A DNA stretch of 64,000 nt from DASYTH01 sp035762905 (GCF_035762905.1 NZ_DASUCC010000009.1:1-64000), one strand, 5' to 3'. Shown: positions 17,558 to 26,621, counted from the first letter of the stretch. Made by a program: numbers and translations. Notes: a model not told the origin generated them from the sequence alone.

Positions 17558-17761
17558 ATGCGCAGACTTCTCACCGTCGTTGTCACCGCCGCCGCGGTGT
17601 CCCTTCCGCTCGTCGGTGGTGCGGGCACCGCGGTCGCGGGGTCCGAGAAGGGGCCGTTCGGCTCGCTGGCCAGCTGCCAGATCGCCAAGAATCAGAATCC
17701 CGGCCCGGACGGACGGTGCCATCAACACAAGGGCGCCAAAGGCTGGTACTTCACCGTCTGA
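17558..17761 (+). CDS. Small secreted protein of unknown function
   Basis: A 67-residue product with a clear signal peptide (MRRLLTVVVTAAAVSLPLVG, cleavage after an AVA-like site) and a mature peptide of about 40 residues with two cysteines (SCQIAKN, GRCHQHKG) that could form one disulfide. It ends KGWYFTV. Similar short exported peptides occur widely in actinobacteria without known function. The ATG at 17558 is preceded by GACGAGG. Hairpins flank it on both sides, so it is likely its own transcript. Confidence 0.75.
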   Translation: MRRLLTVVVTAAAVSLPLVGGAGTAVAGSEKGPFGSLASCQIAKNQNPGPDGRCHQHKGAKGWYFTV

Positions 17762-17773
17762 CGGCGCAACCAT

Positions 17774-17801
17774 CAGGCCGTTTCCCGCAGGAGACGGCCT
17801 G
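17774..17801 (+). terminator. Hairpin terminator after the small secreted protein gene
   Basis: CAGGCCGT (17774-17781) pairs with ACGGCCTG (17794-17801) over a 12-base loop; with one mismatch the stem extends outwards to CCA/TGG. It starts 13 bases after the stop codon. Confidence 0.65.
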
Positions 17802-17893
17802 GTGGTGGGACGATGCCCACGGTTCCGCCGAGCGTGATCCGCCGCCGGGCGATGGTCGTCCTCGCACCTGAAGACCCCGGCGGACCACACGGC

Positions 17894-18829
17894 CTAGGTG
17901 TCCCGGTGTTGGTCCCGGATCTCGGGGAGTTGTTCGAAGCCGGCTGACTTGTAGGTGGCTACGGCGCCGGCATTGGAGCTCGGGGTGCAGACGATCGCGC
18001 TCGACGAGCCCAACTGCTGGAGTGCGGCCGCCGCGGCGACGGTGATCGCCGTACCGTAGCCGTGACCGCGATGGTCCCGGTGCACGCCCATCGGCTCGAG
18101 CAACCCGGGCTTTCCCGGACCGGCCGACCACACCGTCACCGCCGCCACCGCGTCGCCCGCCGCGTCGTACGCGACCAGACACCGGGCGTCGGCGTACGGC
18201 AACCCACCGGCCATCGCATGCCAGCGCTCGTCGGTGAACGTCGAGGAGTCGAACGATGCCCGCTGGACGGCAGTCCGCACGTGTGCCTGCTCCGGCCTGA
18301 TCACCTCGGTCCGCACGCCTGGCTCCGGCACCGGCTCGGTGAGGTCGCGGCGCAGCGGCGTCCACGGCTCGGCGGCGTTCCAGCCGTGCTCGGACAGCAG
18401 GTCTTGGACCAGCGCTCCCTGTGGTGCCTCGATGAACACCTTCCCCTCGATCAGGACGCCGCGCTGCGGCTCGGTCACGTCCTCCACTACCTGCTGCGCC
18501 AACTCCTCGTCCCGTGCAGCGCCTGGCGCGATCGCCAGTCGCAAGAGGTCGGGTTCATCCAGCAGTCCGATGGCGAGCAGCTGCCCGTCCCGCCTCCAGG
18601 TCCGCACCGCCGCCGCCGTCGCCTCCGCACCGAACCGCCAGAACCAGCCCAGGTCCCCCGGATGCAGTTGCATCGGCGCCCCGTCGTACTGCCACCCCCG
18701 CAGTACGCCCACAACCTCGCTCAGGCCGTCGATTCCCGGCCTGCCCAACACAATCGCCACATCCCGATCAGACACCACCGCGCCGACACCCAGCACTCGA
18801 TTTTCGACCAGCTTGACGGGCGGGCACAT
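17894..18829 (-). CDS. GNAT family N-acetyltransferase
   Basis: Up to 311 residues. The C-terminal half (from about residue 170) has the GNAT acetyl-CoA fold: VAYDAAGDAVAAVTVWSAG, then GLLEPMGVHRDHRGHGYGTA, where R-x-x-G-x-G/A pyrophosphate-binding is met by HRGHGYG, and SSNAGAVATYKSAGFE. The N-terminal half looks like a degenerate second GNAT domain (GWQYDGAPMQLHPGDLGWFW). The acceptor substrate is unknown. No clear ribosome site supports 18829; GTG codons near 18775-18778 (VSDRDVAIVLG) are an equally good start. Confidence 0.85.
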   Translation of the reverse strand: MCPPVKLVENRVLGVGAVVSDRDVAIVLGRPGIDGLSEVVGVLRGWQYDGAPMQLHPGDLGWFWRFGAEATAAAVRTWRRDGQLLAIGLLDEPDLLRLAIAPGAARDEELAQQVVEDVTEPQRGVLIEGKVFIEAPQGALVQDLLSEHGWNAAEPWTPLRRDLTEPVPEPGVRTEVIRPEQAHVRTAVQRASFDSSTFTDERWHAMAGGLPYADARCLVAYDAAGDAVAAVTVWSAGPGKPGLLEPMGVHRDHRGHGYGTAITVAAAAALQQLGSSSAIVCTPSSNAGAVATYKSAGFEQLPEIRDQHRDT

Positions 18830-18964
18830 GCATTGCGAGAAATTCGACAGCGCTTACCGCAAGCGTCGCCATCTCGGCGACCGCCACGACGATCAACGCC
18901 GGTCCGCCCGCTGACAGTGCAACCGGTTGTGGGATACCTTCCGTGCTACAGGCGGAGGTGTTTC

Positions 18965-19918
18965 ATGACCAGGCGCCGGGTCGCGTTGTCGGTCGTCGTC
19001 CTCGTGCTCGCGGTGGCGGGCGTGCTCGTCGCCGTGTTCTGGCGCGGCGACACCCCGCGGGCCGCGCCACCCGCGGCGCCGCCCGCCGGGTCGGTGACGG
19101 ACCTGCCGACGGGCTGGCGCTGGGAGGCATACGGCGGCGTCGAGGTTCAGGTGCCGGCAGACTGGGGCAACGGCATCGCCAACTATCCGCCTTGTCTGAG
19201 CCGGGAAAAGCACCAGCCGCACGTCGGCCGTCCTGGCGTGGTCCCGTTGGTGATGTGCTCGGGCCCGCCGGTGCCGGCACTGGAGTTGCGCGCCCCGTAC
19301 CTGTGGTTCAGCAACAACGTCAGCGCCGATCGGGTTCAGACCTATGACGGCGGCTGGGTTTCACAGACCCGTACCGTCGCCGGCACCACGTTCACCGTGT
19401 TCAGCGACGATCCGGACCTCCGCACCCGCATCCTCGGCTCCGCCCGCCCGGCCGCCGGGGCGACGAACCCGGCGTGTCCGGCCGACCACCCGGCCAGGAC
19501 CAACCGCGACGCCCGCCCCGACCCCGGCAAGCCCGGTCTCGCACCGGTCGAATCGATCACCGTCTGCCGGTACTCGCTCACCGGCAACGGTCCGGCCGTG
19601 CTGTCCACCAGCCAGCTCACCGGCGACCAGGCCGCCGCCGTGTCCCGCGCGATCCTCGCCGCCCCCGAGGGCACCGGCCCCGACAGCCCGGACAACTGCG
19701 CCGCCGAATACGCCGCCGGCGACGAACTCGTCGTGCTCAGAATCGCCGGCGGCACCGAGGTCGTGGTCCGCTACAGCGGTTGCGTCGGTCACGGCTTCGA
19801 CGACGGCCACACCCGCCGGAAACTCACCGCGGACGCCATCCGCCCCGTCCTGTCCGGCCCGCACCATCCCGCGACGCTCAGCGGACCGGTCAGCGAACTG
19901 GTGTGGGGAGTCAGGTAG
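18965..19918 (+). CDS. Membrane-anchored extracellular protein of unknown function
   Basis: A 317-residue protein with one N-terminal membrane helix (residues about 6-26) followed by a proline/alanine-rich linker and an extracellular domain with several cysteines (PPCLSREKH, VPLVMCSGPP, NPACPADHP, TVCRYSL, PDNCAAEY, YSGCVGHGF). No catalytic motif is recognisable. The ATG at 18965 has GGAGG seven bases upstream; a longer in-frame reading to 18062 would run antisense through the GNAT gene and is rejected. A SigE-family sigma factor follows 69 bases downstream on the same strand, so it may belong to the same surface-stress group. Confidence 0.78.
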   Translation: MTRRRVALSVVVLVLAVAGVLVAVFWRGDTPRAAPPAAPPAGSVTDLPTGWRWEAYGGVEVQVPADWGNGIANYPPCLSREKHQPHVGRPGVVPLVMCSGPPVPALELRAPYLWFSNNVSADRVQTYDGGWVSQTRTVAGTTFTVFSDDPDLRTRILGSARPAAGATNPACPADHPARTNRDARPDPGKPGLAPVESITVCRYSLTGNGPAVLSTSQLTGDQAAAVSRAILAAPEGTGPDSPDNCAAEYAAGDELVVLRIAGGTEVVVRYSGCVGHGFDDGHTRRKLTADAIRPVLSGPHHPATLSGPVSELVWGVR

Positions 19919-19987
19919 GCCACGGGCTGCAACCATTGCCGGGCCCCGAGTGGTAGTACGACGTAGAGCCGGCCGAAGGGCAGCGTT

Positions 19988-20485
19988 GTGGTGGGTGCAC
20001 TGCAGGAGTTCGACGAGTTCGTGGCGACGGCGTCGTCGCGGCTGCTGCGGTCGGCGTTTCTGTTGACCCGCGACCGGGGCCATGCCGAGGATCTGCTGCA
20101 AACGGCGCTGGCCCGGGCCTGGGGGGCGTGGTGGCGGATCGACGGCGACCCTGAACCGTATGTGCGGCGGATCATGGTGAACACCTATGCGAGCTGGTGG
20201 CGGCGGCGGTGGCGGTCTGAGGAGCCGACCTCGCAGCTGCCGGAGTCGGTGGCGGAGCATCCGCAGGCGGGCGTCGAGGAGCGGGAGTGGTTGTGGCAGG
20301 CGCTGGGCAGGTTGCCCCGCCGGCAGCGCGCGGTGCTGGTGTTGCGGTTCTACGAGGACCTGACCGAGACGCAGGTCGCCGAGATGCTGGGGTGTTCGGT
20401 CGGGACGGTGAAGAGCCAGGCCAGCCGGGCATTGGCCCGGCTGCGGCTGGATGACGCGGTCACCCAGGAGAGGGTCCGGCGATGA
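19988..20485 (+). CDS. SigE-family ECF RNA polymerase sigma factor
   Basis: A 165-residue group 4 sigma factor. Region 2 includes RSAFLLTRDRGHAEDLLQTA and YVRRIMVNTYASWWRRR; region 4 includes LPRRQRAVLVLRFYEDLTET and GCSVGTVKSQASRALARL, the helix-turn-helix that reads the -35 box. The LLQ-x-A-L-x-R pattern and length fit the actinobacterial SigE-like group. The start is GTG at 19988 with AAGGGC upstream; a second GTG follows directly. The next gene overlaps by ATGA, so the two are translationally coupled, as expected for a sigma factor and its membrane partner. Confidence 0.92.
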   Translation: MVGALQEFDEFVATASSRLLRSAFLLTRDRGHAEDLLQTALARAWGAWWRIDGDPEPYVRRIMVNTYASWWRRRWRSEEPTSQLPESVAEHPQAGVEEREWLWQALGRLPRRQRAVLVLRFYEDLTETQVAEMLGCSVGTVKSQASRALARLRLDDAVTQERVRR

Positions 20486-21450
20486 ATCTGTCCGACCTCA
20501 GCGAGGTTCTTCGGGAGCGTGCCGGCGAGCCGGTGGACCTGCCGCCGGAGTCCCGCCTGGCCGCGATCCGCAACCGTGTGGTGGCGCGCCGCCGGCGCCG
20601 GCTGATGGTGGCGGTGAGCGGGCTGGTGGTTCTGCTGCTGGCCGGCGTGGTCTATTCGACCGCGTGGCAGGGGCGGACCGCACCGCCCGCCGACAGCCGC
20701 ACGATCGAAGGGTTTCCCGAATACGCCAGTGGGGCGCGGGTGATCGCCGCGGGCTCCGGCGCACTGCCGCATCGGACCCTGACGGTCAGGTTCGTGCCGG
20801 CCTCGCTCGACCTGACGGTCTTCACGCGGTGTGATAACCCGGGCCGGCAGCTCATGGTCCGGCTTGAGGTGAACGGCGGACCGCTGAGCCCCGGCGGGAC
20901 GTGCGGTGGCGGACACGGCTTCCCCGAGCAGGCATGGACCGACGGGGGAGTGCGCGTCGGTGCGCCCGCCGAGGTGACCTTGACCGTGATCGGGGGGCAA
21001 AGCCCGGAAGGCGACCTGCTGCCGATACCCGACAGCGGAGCCTTTGCCATGGCCATCGGCGAAGCGGTCCCGCCCGACGAGTACCCCTATCCACCGCGCC
21101 CGGCCACCCTGGACTCTCTCGACGACGTGGGTCTCCCCGGCACCAGCGGCGAACTGCGCGCCGATCCCGCCGATCCCAACCGCCCGCAACAGCTGTCCCT
21201 CACCTGGCCGGGACCGCTCGAGCTCCAGGCGGTGATCAACACCCCGGGCCGCCTGCGCATTCTCGTCGACGATGTCGAGGTCCTCAGCCTGGACGGCTGG
21301 GCCTACTACCCCCAGGGCGCCAGCACGAGCGACGACTTGTGGCCCGAGCTAGTCGGCCTTCGCCTCGCGCCCGGCCAGCTGGTCACGATTCGGGTCCTCC
21401 CCGAGCGCGCAAGCGGCGACTGGAAGGTCACCCTCCATCCACCTTGGTGA
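20482..21450 (+). CDS. Membrane protein coupled to the sigma factor (possible anti-sigma factor)
   Basis: A 322-residue protein: a cytosolic N-terminal segment of about 38 residues rich in Asp/Glu/Arg, one membrane helix (LMVAVSGLVVLLLAGVVY), and a long extracellular beta-rich domain (LTVRFVPASLDLTVFTRC, LMVRLEVNGGPLSPGGTC, ELQAVINTPGRLRILVDDVE). It shares the ATGA overlap with the sigma gene. Membrane topology and coupling suggest it holds or senses for the sigma factor, but the N-terminal region lacks the zinc-type HxxxCxxC motif, so the anti-sigma role is inference. Confidence 0.75.
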   Translation: MNLSDLSEVLRERAGEPVDLPPESRLAAIRNRVVARRRRRLMVAVSGLVVLLLAGVVYSTAWQGRTAPPADSRTIEGFPEYASGARVIAAGSGALPHRTLTVRFVPASLDLTVFTRCDNPGRQLMVRLEVNGGPLSPGGTCGGGHGFPEQAWTDGGVRVGAPAEVTLTVIGGQSPEGDLLPIPDSGAFAMAIGEAVPPDEYPYPPRPATLDSLDDVGLPGTSGELRADPADPNRPQQLSLTWPGPLELQAVINTPGRLRILVDDVEVLSLDGWAYYPQGASTSDDLWPELVGLRLAPGQLVTIRVLPERASGDWKVTLHPPW

Positions 21451-21496
21451 TCGAACGCGCACAGCCGCGATGACCCCGGAGCGGAACGCACCGCCA

Positions 21497-22585
21497 CTAC
21501 TGAATCGTCACATTGAACTGCCCCCGCGCGTTCGGCGCGCCGAGGAGGTTGGGGCCGATCAGTCTCCAGGTCACGGTGAGCTCGCGCCCCGCGGTCAGCT
21601 CCGGCGGGACCAGGACGACCATCTCGAACCTGACCTCACCCTGCGCCGGAATCTCCTTGAGCGGCCGGCAGTTGAGCCGATACGTCGCGCTGTCGTTGAT
21701 TGCCGGCGTGGTGGCCGACCCCATCGAGAGCCGCTCCAGCAGGTAGCCCGGGCACGGCTCGAGCGCGATCGGCACCGCGGTCGGGTTGGCCAGCCGCACG
21801 GAGAAGGTGAGCCGGTCGCCGGGACGCGCGCCAGCCGGCGGTTCGACGGTGGCCCTCAGCGTCGCCATTGGTGAGTCGGGGCCGGGTTCCCGAGCCGGCT
21901 CGTCGAATCCGCTGCTGGCCAGGTTCGAGGTGCGCTCGGGTCGAGATTCGTTCGACCGCGTGCACGGCGGTGTGGTGTCGGTGGTCACGGCCGCGCGCAA
22001 TGTGCCGCCATCCTCCGGCAGCGAGATCTCCAGTTCCAGCGGCCCGTGCACCGCTTGGCAGAACGGGCCGGTCCAGTCCAGCCGCAGATCCGCCGACTGC
22101 CCGGGCGGCACGATCGTGGCCCGCTCCCGCGATTGCGCGTTGATGCCGTGCGTGTAGTCGATGGCCAGGTCACCGGCGCTGTCCCGCAGCCGAGTCGGCA
22201 CCTCCCCACGCAGCCGGCAGGTGCGCTGCCCGGTGTTGGTGACCCGCACGTACCCGATCAGCTTGGGTGGCTCGCGCTGCGGGACCCCCTCGGCCTCGGC
22301 GAGCCCACCCGGCCGCTGCCACGACGCCAGCACCCCGGTCAGCTCCTCGGCCGTGCAGGGTTGGGCATTCGGATCCTCGCGGCGCTGTGCTGCCGGGGGA
22401 CTGAACTCATCCTGGCCGCCCGGCTCGTCCACCCACGGCACGGTCCCATCCGGCAGGAGCGTCGCCGGTGCGTCGACCACCGGGGGTTCGGTGTCCGGCG
22501 GTGGCCAGCCAGCCTCGTTCCGTTTCCCGCACGCCGCCAGCACCAGTCCGGCCAGCACCCCCACCACCAGCAACCGCCGTGCCAT
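21497..22585 (-). CDS. Lipoprotein with DUF4232-like beta domain
   Basis: A 362-residue exported protein with the lipobox LVLAACG near residue 19, then a proline-rich linker. Residues about 90-230 (CTAEELTGVLASWQ, LIGYVRVTNTGQRTCRLRG, FCQAVHGPLELEISLPEDGG) resemble DUF4232-type extracellular beta-sandwich modules with paired cysteines. A second beta-rich module follows (GDRLTFSVRLANPTAVPIAL, EVRFEMVVLVPPELTAGREL). No enzymatic residues are visible; a surface-binding role is likely. It is convergent with the preceding gene. Confidence 0.75.
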   Translation of the reverse strand: MARRLLVVGVLAGLVLAACGKRNEAGWPPPDTEPPVVDAPATLLPDGTVPWVDEPGGQDEFSPPAAQRREDPNAQPCTAEELTGVLASWQRPGGLAEAEGVPQREPPKLIGYVRVTNTGQRTCRLRGEVPTRLRDSAGDLAIDYTHGINAQSRERATIVPPGQSADLRLDWTGPFCQAVHGPLELEISLPEDGGTLRAAVTTDTTPPCTRSNESRPERTSNLASSGFDEPAREPGPDSPMATLRATVEPPAGARPGDRLTFSVRLANPTAVPIALEPCPGYLLERLSMGSATTPAINDSATYRLNCRPLKEIPAQGEVRFEMVVLVPPELTAGRELTVTWRLIGPNLLGAPNARGQFNVTIQ

Positions 22586-22678
22586 TGCGCCAGTTTGCCC
22601 TACGCGACCACGGCCCGATCACTCGGCGGGTGGTACCCGGACCATTGGCGGCAGGGGGAAGGACTCGGGCCACCCCGC

Positions 22679-22715
22679 GCGCCGGCGTTTCGACTGATCG
22701 GCGAAACGCCGGCGC
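22679..22715 (-). terminator. Strong hairpin terminator downstream of the M23 gene
   Basis: GCGCCGGCGTTTCG (22679-22692) and CGAAACGCCGGCGC (22702-22715) form a perfect 14-pair stem with a nine-base loop, 30 bases beyond the stop of the M23-repeat gene read on the minus strand. Confidence 0.8.
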
Positions 22716-22744
22716 TGCGAGGAAAGCGACCCTGCCGGTCGCGG

Positions 22745-23932
22745 TCAGTTGAAGTTGCCGGCGATGGGCAGGTCGCCCCGCTCACCCCAATTGCTTTGCA
22801 TGACCACACCTGGCTTGTGCCAGGTCCGGGTGGAGGGCCGGAAGACGCCGATCTCGTCGATGCCGTCACCGTTCCAGTCGCCGGCCACGGGCAGGTCGCC
22901 CGGTTCGCCCCAGTTCGCGGCGAGGGTGCGGCCGAGGATGAACCAGTCCTTGGTGGAGGGCCGGAACACCGCCGGTTCGTCGATGCCGTCGCCGTTCCAG
23001 TCGCCGGCGACCGGGAGGTCGCCCGGCTCGCCCCAGTTGGTGCGCAGCACGGTACCCGGGGTGAACCAGTCGCCTGTGGACGGTCGGAACACGCCGATCT
23101 GCGTGATGCCGTCGCCGTTCCAGTCGCCGGGAACCGGAAGATCTCCCGGTTCACCCCAGTTGGAGTGGACGATCTGGCCCACGGTGTGCCAGTTCCCTGT
23201 CGACGGTCGGAACACGCCGATCTCGTCGATGCCGTTGCGATTCAGGTCCGCCGCGAACGGCAGGTCGCCCGGCTCCCCCCAGTTGGTCGTGAGGACCGTG
23301 CCCGGCGTGTACCAGGACCCGTCGGACGGCCGGAACACGCCGAACTCGTCCTTGGCCGATCCGCAGTTGCGGCTGGTGATCTGCGATGACTGCGAGTTGG
23401 TCTGACCGTAGGTCACCCCGTTGAACACCGGCGTGGTGCGCTCGTTGTTCGGGTAACCCCACTCGGCGCGACCGTCGCCGTTGCGGTCGACGGCCATCTC
23501 GAAGTGCAGGTGCGGGACTCCGTTGGAGGTCTCGCCGGTGTGTCCCACCCGGCCGATGCCGACGCCGCGCTGGACGCGGTCGCCGACGTCGACGAGCCGC
23601 GCCTGCAGGTGGATGTACGTGGTGAACCACCCGCCGCCGTGGTTGATCTGGACGATGTTCCCCGCGCCGGCCGGGCTGCTGTAGGACTGGTTCACCACTC
23701 CCGCGGCCGGGGCCACGAGCAGTTGTCCCTCGGTGGCGCTGGTCGGGTTGCGGAAGATGTCCAGGGCCGGTGCGTGCCCGAACGATTCGGCCCGGATCGC
23801 GGTCCCGCACGGGAACGGCGCCTGGAAGTTCGGCCGTGCCGACGCCTCCGGTGCCGGCACCGCCAGCAGCATGACTGGGACCGCGGCGACCGCGAGCAGA
23901 GCGACCCAGGCCCGCCGCCTCAACATGGTCAT
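22745..23932 (-). CDS. Secreted M23 metallopeptidase with FG-GAP-like repeat domain
   Basis: A 395-residue exported protein. After a signal peptide (LRRRAWVALLAVAAVPVMLL), residues about 35-160 form an M23 (LytM/lysostaphin) domain: HAPALDIFR, VAPAAGVVNQSY, GNIVQINHGGGWFTTYIHLQ and GVPHLHFEM, which supply zinc and catalytic His/Asp residues. The C-terminal 200 residues are five near-identical repeats of about 44 residues with NWGEPGDLPV-GDWNGDG and IGVFRPST. Such repeats resemble calcium-binding FG-GAP/VCBS-type blades. M23 enzymes cut peptide bonds in peptidoglycan or peptides; the repeats probably bind the cell wall or polymer. The first zinc ligand is HAPALD rather than the usual HxGxD, a small variation. 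Confidence 0.88.
   Translation of the reverse strand: MTMLRRRAWVALLAVAAVPVMLLAVPAPEASARPNFQAPFPCGTAIRAESFGHAPALDIFRNPTSATEGQLLVAPAAGVVNQSYSSPAGAGNIVQINHGGGWFTTYIHLQARLVDVGDRVQRGVGIGRVGHTGETSNGVPHLHFEMAVDRNGDGRAEWGYPNNERTTPVFNGVTYGQTNSQSSQITSRNCGSAKDEFGVFRPSDGSWYTPGTVLTTNWGEPGDLPFAADLNRNGIDEIGVFRPSTGNWHTVGQIVHSNWGEPGDLPVPGDWNGDGITQIGVFRPSTGDWFTPGTVLRTNWGEPGDLPVAGDWNGDGIDEPAVFRPSTKDWFILGRTLAANWGEPGDLPVAGDWNGDGIDEIGVFRPSTRTWHKPGVVMQSNWGERGDLPIAGNFN
22748..23350 (-). repeat. Five tandem coding repeats of about 132 bases
   Basis: The C-terminal half of the M23 protein repeats the phrase FRPS, then W-x(5)-G, then NWGEPGDLP and D-x-N-x-N/D-G five times with a period of about 44 residues. Nucleotide similarity is also high (for example ATCTCGTCGATGCCGTCACC is repeated with few changes), suggesting recent duplication or homogenisation. 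Confidence 0.85.
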
Positions 23933-24025
23933 CAGCGCCTTTCTGGTTGGTGATTTTCAGGCTGCCACGAAGGATCGCGGTTGCCGTGGCGGTGCCGGAA
24001 CACCATTCGGTCCTGCCCGAATCGA

Positions 24026-25027
24026 TCAACCGGTCTGGCCGCCCGCGAGCACGGCGCCGGCGAGTGGGGTCAGCATGTGCAGCACGACACGCCCGCTGCG
24101 CCGGCTGACCACCAGCCCGGCGTTGCGCAGCACCCCGACATGCTCGCTGGCAGATGCGATCGAGATGCCGAGCCGAGTGGCCAGCTCGGTGGATGTCGAC
24201 GCGGTGATCAGCGCGGCGAGCACCGCCGCCCTGGTCCGGCCGAGCAACGCCTCGAGTGCTGTGCGTCGCCCGGCGATCCCGTCCAGCCAGGTGGGCGGGT
24301 GTTCCACCGGGTAGACCACCACCGGGGGCAGCGCCGGGTCGACCAGCGCGACCGGCTTGCCCCAACAGAAGAAGGACGGGATGAGCAGCAGCCCCCGGCC
24401 GTCGAGACGGATGTCAAGGGGGAGTGGGTAGTCGGCGGACAGCACCGGCCTGTCCCAGCGCAGCACCGGGCGCAGGGAGCCCAGCATGGCCTCCACCCCG
24501 CCCTCCAGCAGTGCCGCGCCACGCATGGAGCGCTCGACGTTGACGACGGCCTCGACGTCCTCCCACACCGGCTGGACGATCGCGCCGTGTACGAGCCGCA
24601 GTGCGCGGGTGAGATCGTCGAGGACGTCCCGATCGGCCGCGCCGAGCCGATGCGCCCACTCCGGCAGCTCCCGGTCGCGCGCGGCGTGAGCGATGTCGGT
24701 GCGCAGCCGGTGCGAAGGTGTGTGCCGAACGGCCTCGAGCCCGGCGTGGAGCCCGTCACGAGCCTCGGCCGGGGTGAGGAAGTCGGGGCAGTAGCCCACT
24801 TTGGGCACCAGTTGGCGGAGCAGGCCGACAGCGCCGTGGAGCCCGCTCTCCCGTACCGCGGCGCGGGCCTGTCGCTGCCAGTCGGCGAACACCGGAATGT
24901 CCGTCCCGTCGGCCGAGAGGCGGTAGAGCCCGAGCACGGTCTCCCACAGCGGGTCGGGTGCCTTGGCGACGCGCACCAAGGACAGATCGACGTCCTGGAA
25001 GTGGATCCGCAGCACGGAACGCGACAC
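24026..25027 (-). CDS. ArsR-like winged-helix transcriptional regulator with DUF5937-type N-terminal domain
   Basis: A 333-residue regulator with a DNA-binding domain at the C terminus (residues about 255-325): LLGRTRAAVLAALITASTST, ELATRLGISIASASEHVGVL, RNAGLVVSRRSGRVVLHML, a canonical ArsR winged helix. The first 240 residues are an alpha/beta region found on many actinobacterial ArsR-like proteins (IHFQDVDLSLVRVAKAPDPL, WETVLGLYRL); its ligand is unknown. No cysteine metal site of classic ArsR is seen in the recognition helix, so metal sensing is unlikely. It stands alone on the minus strand. Confidence 0.85.
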   Translation of the reverse strand: MSRSVLRIHFQDVDLSLVRVAKAPDPLWETVLGLYRLSADGTDIPVFADWQRQARAAVRESGLHGAVGLLRQLVPKVGYCPDFLTPAEARDGLHAGLEAVRHTPSHRLRTDIAHAARDRELPEWAHRLGAADRDVLDDLTRALRLVHGAIVQPVWEDVEAVVNVERSMRGAALLEGGVEAMLGSLRPVLRWDRPVLSADYPLPLDIRLDGRGLLLIPSFFCWGKPVALVDPALPPVVVYPVEHPPTWLDGIAGRRTALEALLGRTRAAVLAALITASTSTELATRLGISIASASEHVGVLRNAGLVVSRRSGRVVLHMLTPLAGAVLAGGQTG

Positions 25028-25106
25028 TACGTGGTCACGGTGTGCTCGCGGGGCGGAGTTCGGTGGCGCGCGGCTGTTCGTGCTGGCTGATGCTGGTGAG
25101 GAGCAA

Positions 25107-26621
25107 CTACGGGCACGGTTGGGGGTCCGGGCCGCCCTGCTTACGCGGCTGGAACGGTGTGCCCGAGCACGAGATGACCTCGCGTTGCACCGATGTCCTG
25201 GTGTCGCCGGGTGCGGCGGTCAAGGTGAGCAGTGACATCGCCTTGCGGTCCGGGTCGCCGCTGTTCAGCGAGATCCAACCGCTCGCGCCGGGAACCGCCG
25301 ACTGCCCGTGCAACCGGGTGAAGTCGTTGCCTTCCCGGATGGCGCTGACCGCGGTGCCCACCGCGTCGAAGGCGAGGATGGCGAGGCCGTCGTCGAGCGA
25401 CTCGTTGGGAAACTCACTTCGGAAGAAGCCGTCGCCGCCGGTCTGAGTGAAGTATTCGGTCGACCGCTGTGGAAAGAAATCGTTGTTGGACCCGTCCCAG
25501 GCGGGCGAGTAGGCGAGATGGAGGTGCTTCAGTTGGATGTTGGCCGCCAGGCTGCGCCGCACATCCTCACGGTTGACCAGGTCCACGATCGTGTCCCCGG
25601 TGACCACGCGCATCAGAAGGTTCGGGCACGGCCGTTGGGCCAGCACGTCGAGGAACCTGATCAGGTCCCGGAATCGGCCGGCGAAGAAGATCGCATCCGG
25701 GCTGGCAAAGCAGATCTCCGGTGCGATCCGCTGGAAGTTGTTGGTGTCATCGTCGGACGACTCGTACTCCTCAATCGGCATGACAAGCGTTCGGCCGTCC
25801 CCCGGGTACAGGTTCGCGAACACTTCACCGAGATTCGTGGCGAACTGGTCGGTAAGGTTGATGTCCTGCACCAGCATGGCACGTTTCGTGTCGATCTTGA
25901 GATGTTCCACGATCGCGCTGATCTCGTTGGTATTGGTGGGCACCACGCGTGCCAGGTGATTGACGTCGCTGAAATGGTCTGCGGTGATGACCGAGCCGAC
26001 CATCAGGATCTTGTGCTCCGACAGTCGCTTCGCGGCAGGAAGGGTGCCGCCGATACTCTGGCCGAGCCCGGCGACGGCGACCACCTTGTCGGTCGCGCCC
26101 TGGCCGCCGACGATCCGGTCGACGACCGGTTCCCATTGTCGTGCCTGGCTCCCGGGATTGGCCAGTAGCAACCGGATCAGTGGAACCTCACCGTTCCACT
26201 CACTGGTCCGGTTGGCGCGGCGCTGTGACAGGTATGCGCCCTGCAGGCCATGCCGGACCGCCTGGTAGGTGGTCACGTCGTTGTCGACGAGGGTCATCGG
26301 CTCGAAATAGGCCATGTTGACGTACTCTTTGCCCTGCTGCAGCACCCAGTTGTTCTCGGCCAGGATCTTCGCTTGGATGTCCCGCAACTCTGGCGCGAAC
26401 AGGTAGGAGCCGTCAGTGAGACCGACGCATTCGTTCCGCGGTCCGTGCCGCTCGACTCCTTCGGCGCACTGACTGGCGTCGTCGTCGTTGTTGAGAACCA
26501 GCACGAAGCTGGCCACGAGCGCGATCAACAGGATCCCGCCGACGACGTACATGACCAGTCGTCGCAACGGGTTCGGGGGGATCTTGGTCGAACCGGCGGA
26601 GGTATCGCTACTTCTGCTCAC
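25107..26621 (-). CDS. Membrane-anchored type 1 periplasmic-binding-fold protein
   Basis: A 504-residue protein with a short cytosolic N terminus, one membrane helix (residues about 22-45, MYVVGGILLIALVASFVLVL) and a large extracellular domain with the Leu/Ile/Val-type binding fold: VNMAYFEPMTLVDNDVTT, VVAVAGLGQSIGGTLPAAKR, LMVGSVITADHFSDVNHLAR, DAIFFAGRFRDLIRFLDVL, GLAILAFDAVGTAVSAIREG. It is not a lipoprotein, and no permease or ABC ATPase genes are present, so it is more likely a sensor or receptor than a transport subunit. A P-loop ATPase gene lies 21 bases upstream on the same strand and should be co-transcribed. Confidence 0.82.
   Translation of the reverse strand: MSRSSDTSAGSTKIPPNPLRRLVMYVVGGILLIALVASFVLVLNNDDDASQCAEGVERHGPRNECVGLTDGSYLFAPELRDIQAKILAENNWVLQQGKEYVNMAYFEPMTLVDNDVTTYQAVRHGLQGAYLSQRRANRTSEWNGEVPLIRLLLANPGSQARQWEPVVDRIVGGQGATDKVVAVAGLGQSIGGTLPAAKRLSEHKILMVGSVITADHFSDVNHLARVVPTNTNEISAIVEHLKIDTKRAMLVQDINLTDQFATNLGEVFANLYPGDGRTLVMPIEEYESSDDDTNNFQRIAPEICFASPDAIFFAGRFRDLIRFLDVLAQRPCPNLLMRVVTGDTIVDLVNREDVRRSLAANIQLKHLHLAYSPAWDGSNNDFFPQRSTEYFTQTGGDGFFRSEFPNESLDDGLAILAFDAVGTAVSAIREGNDFTRLHGQSAVPGASGWISLNSGDPDRKAMSLLTLTAAPGDTRTSVQREVISCSGTPFQPRKQGGPDPQPCP

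Noticed and set aside
18062..18964. Upstream extension of the membrane-anchored protein gene
   Set aside because: It runs antisense through the GNAT gene; the ATG at 18965 has a good ribosome site followed by a membrane anchor.
21497..23389. Plus-strand open frames across the lipoprotein and M23 genes
   Set aside because: They are shadows; signal peptides, zinc motifs and repeats are on the minus strand.
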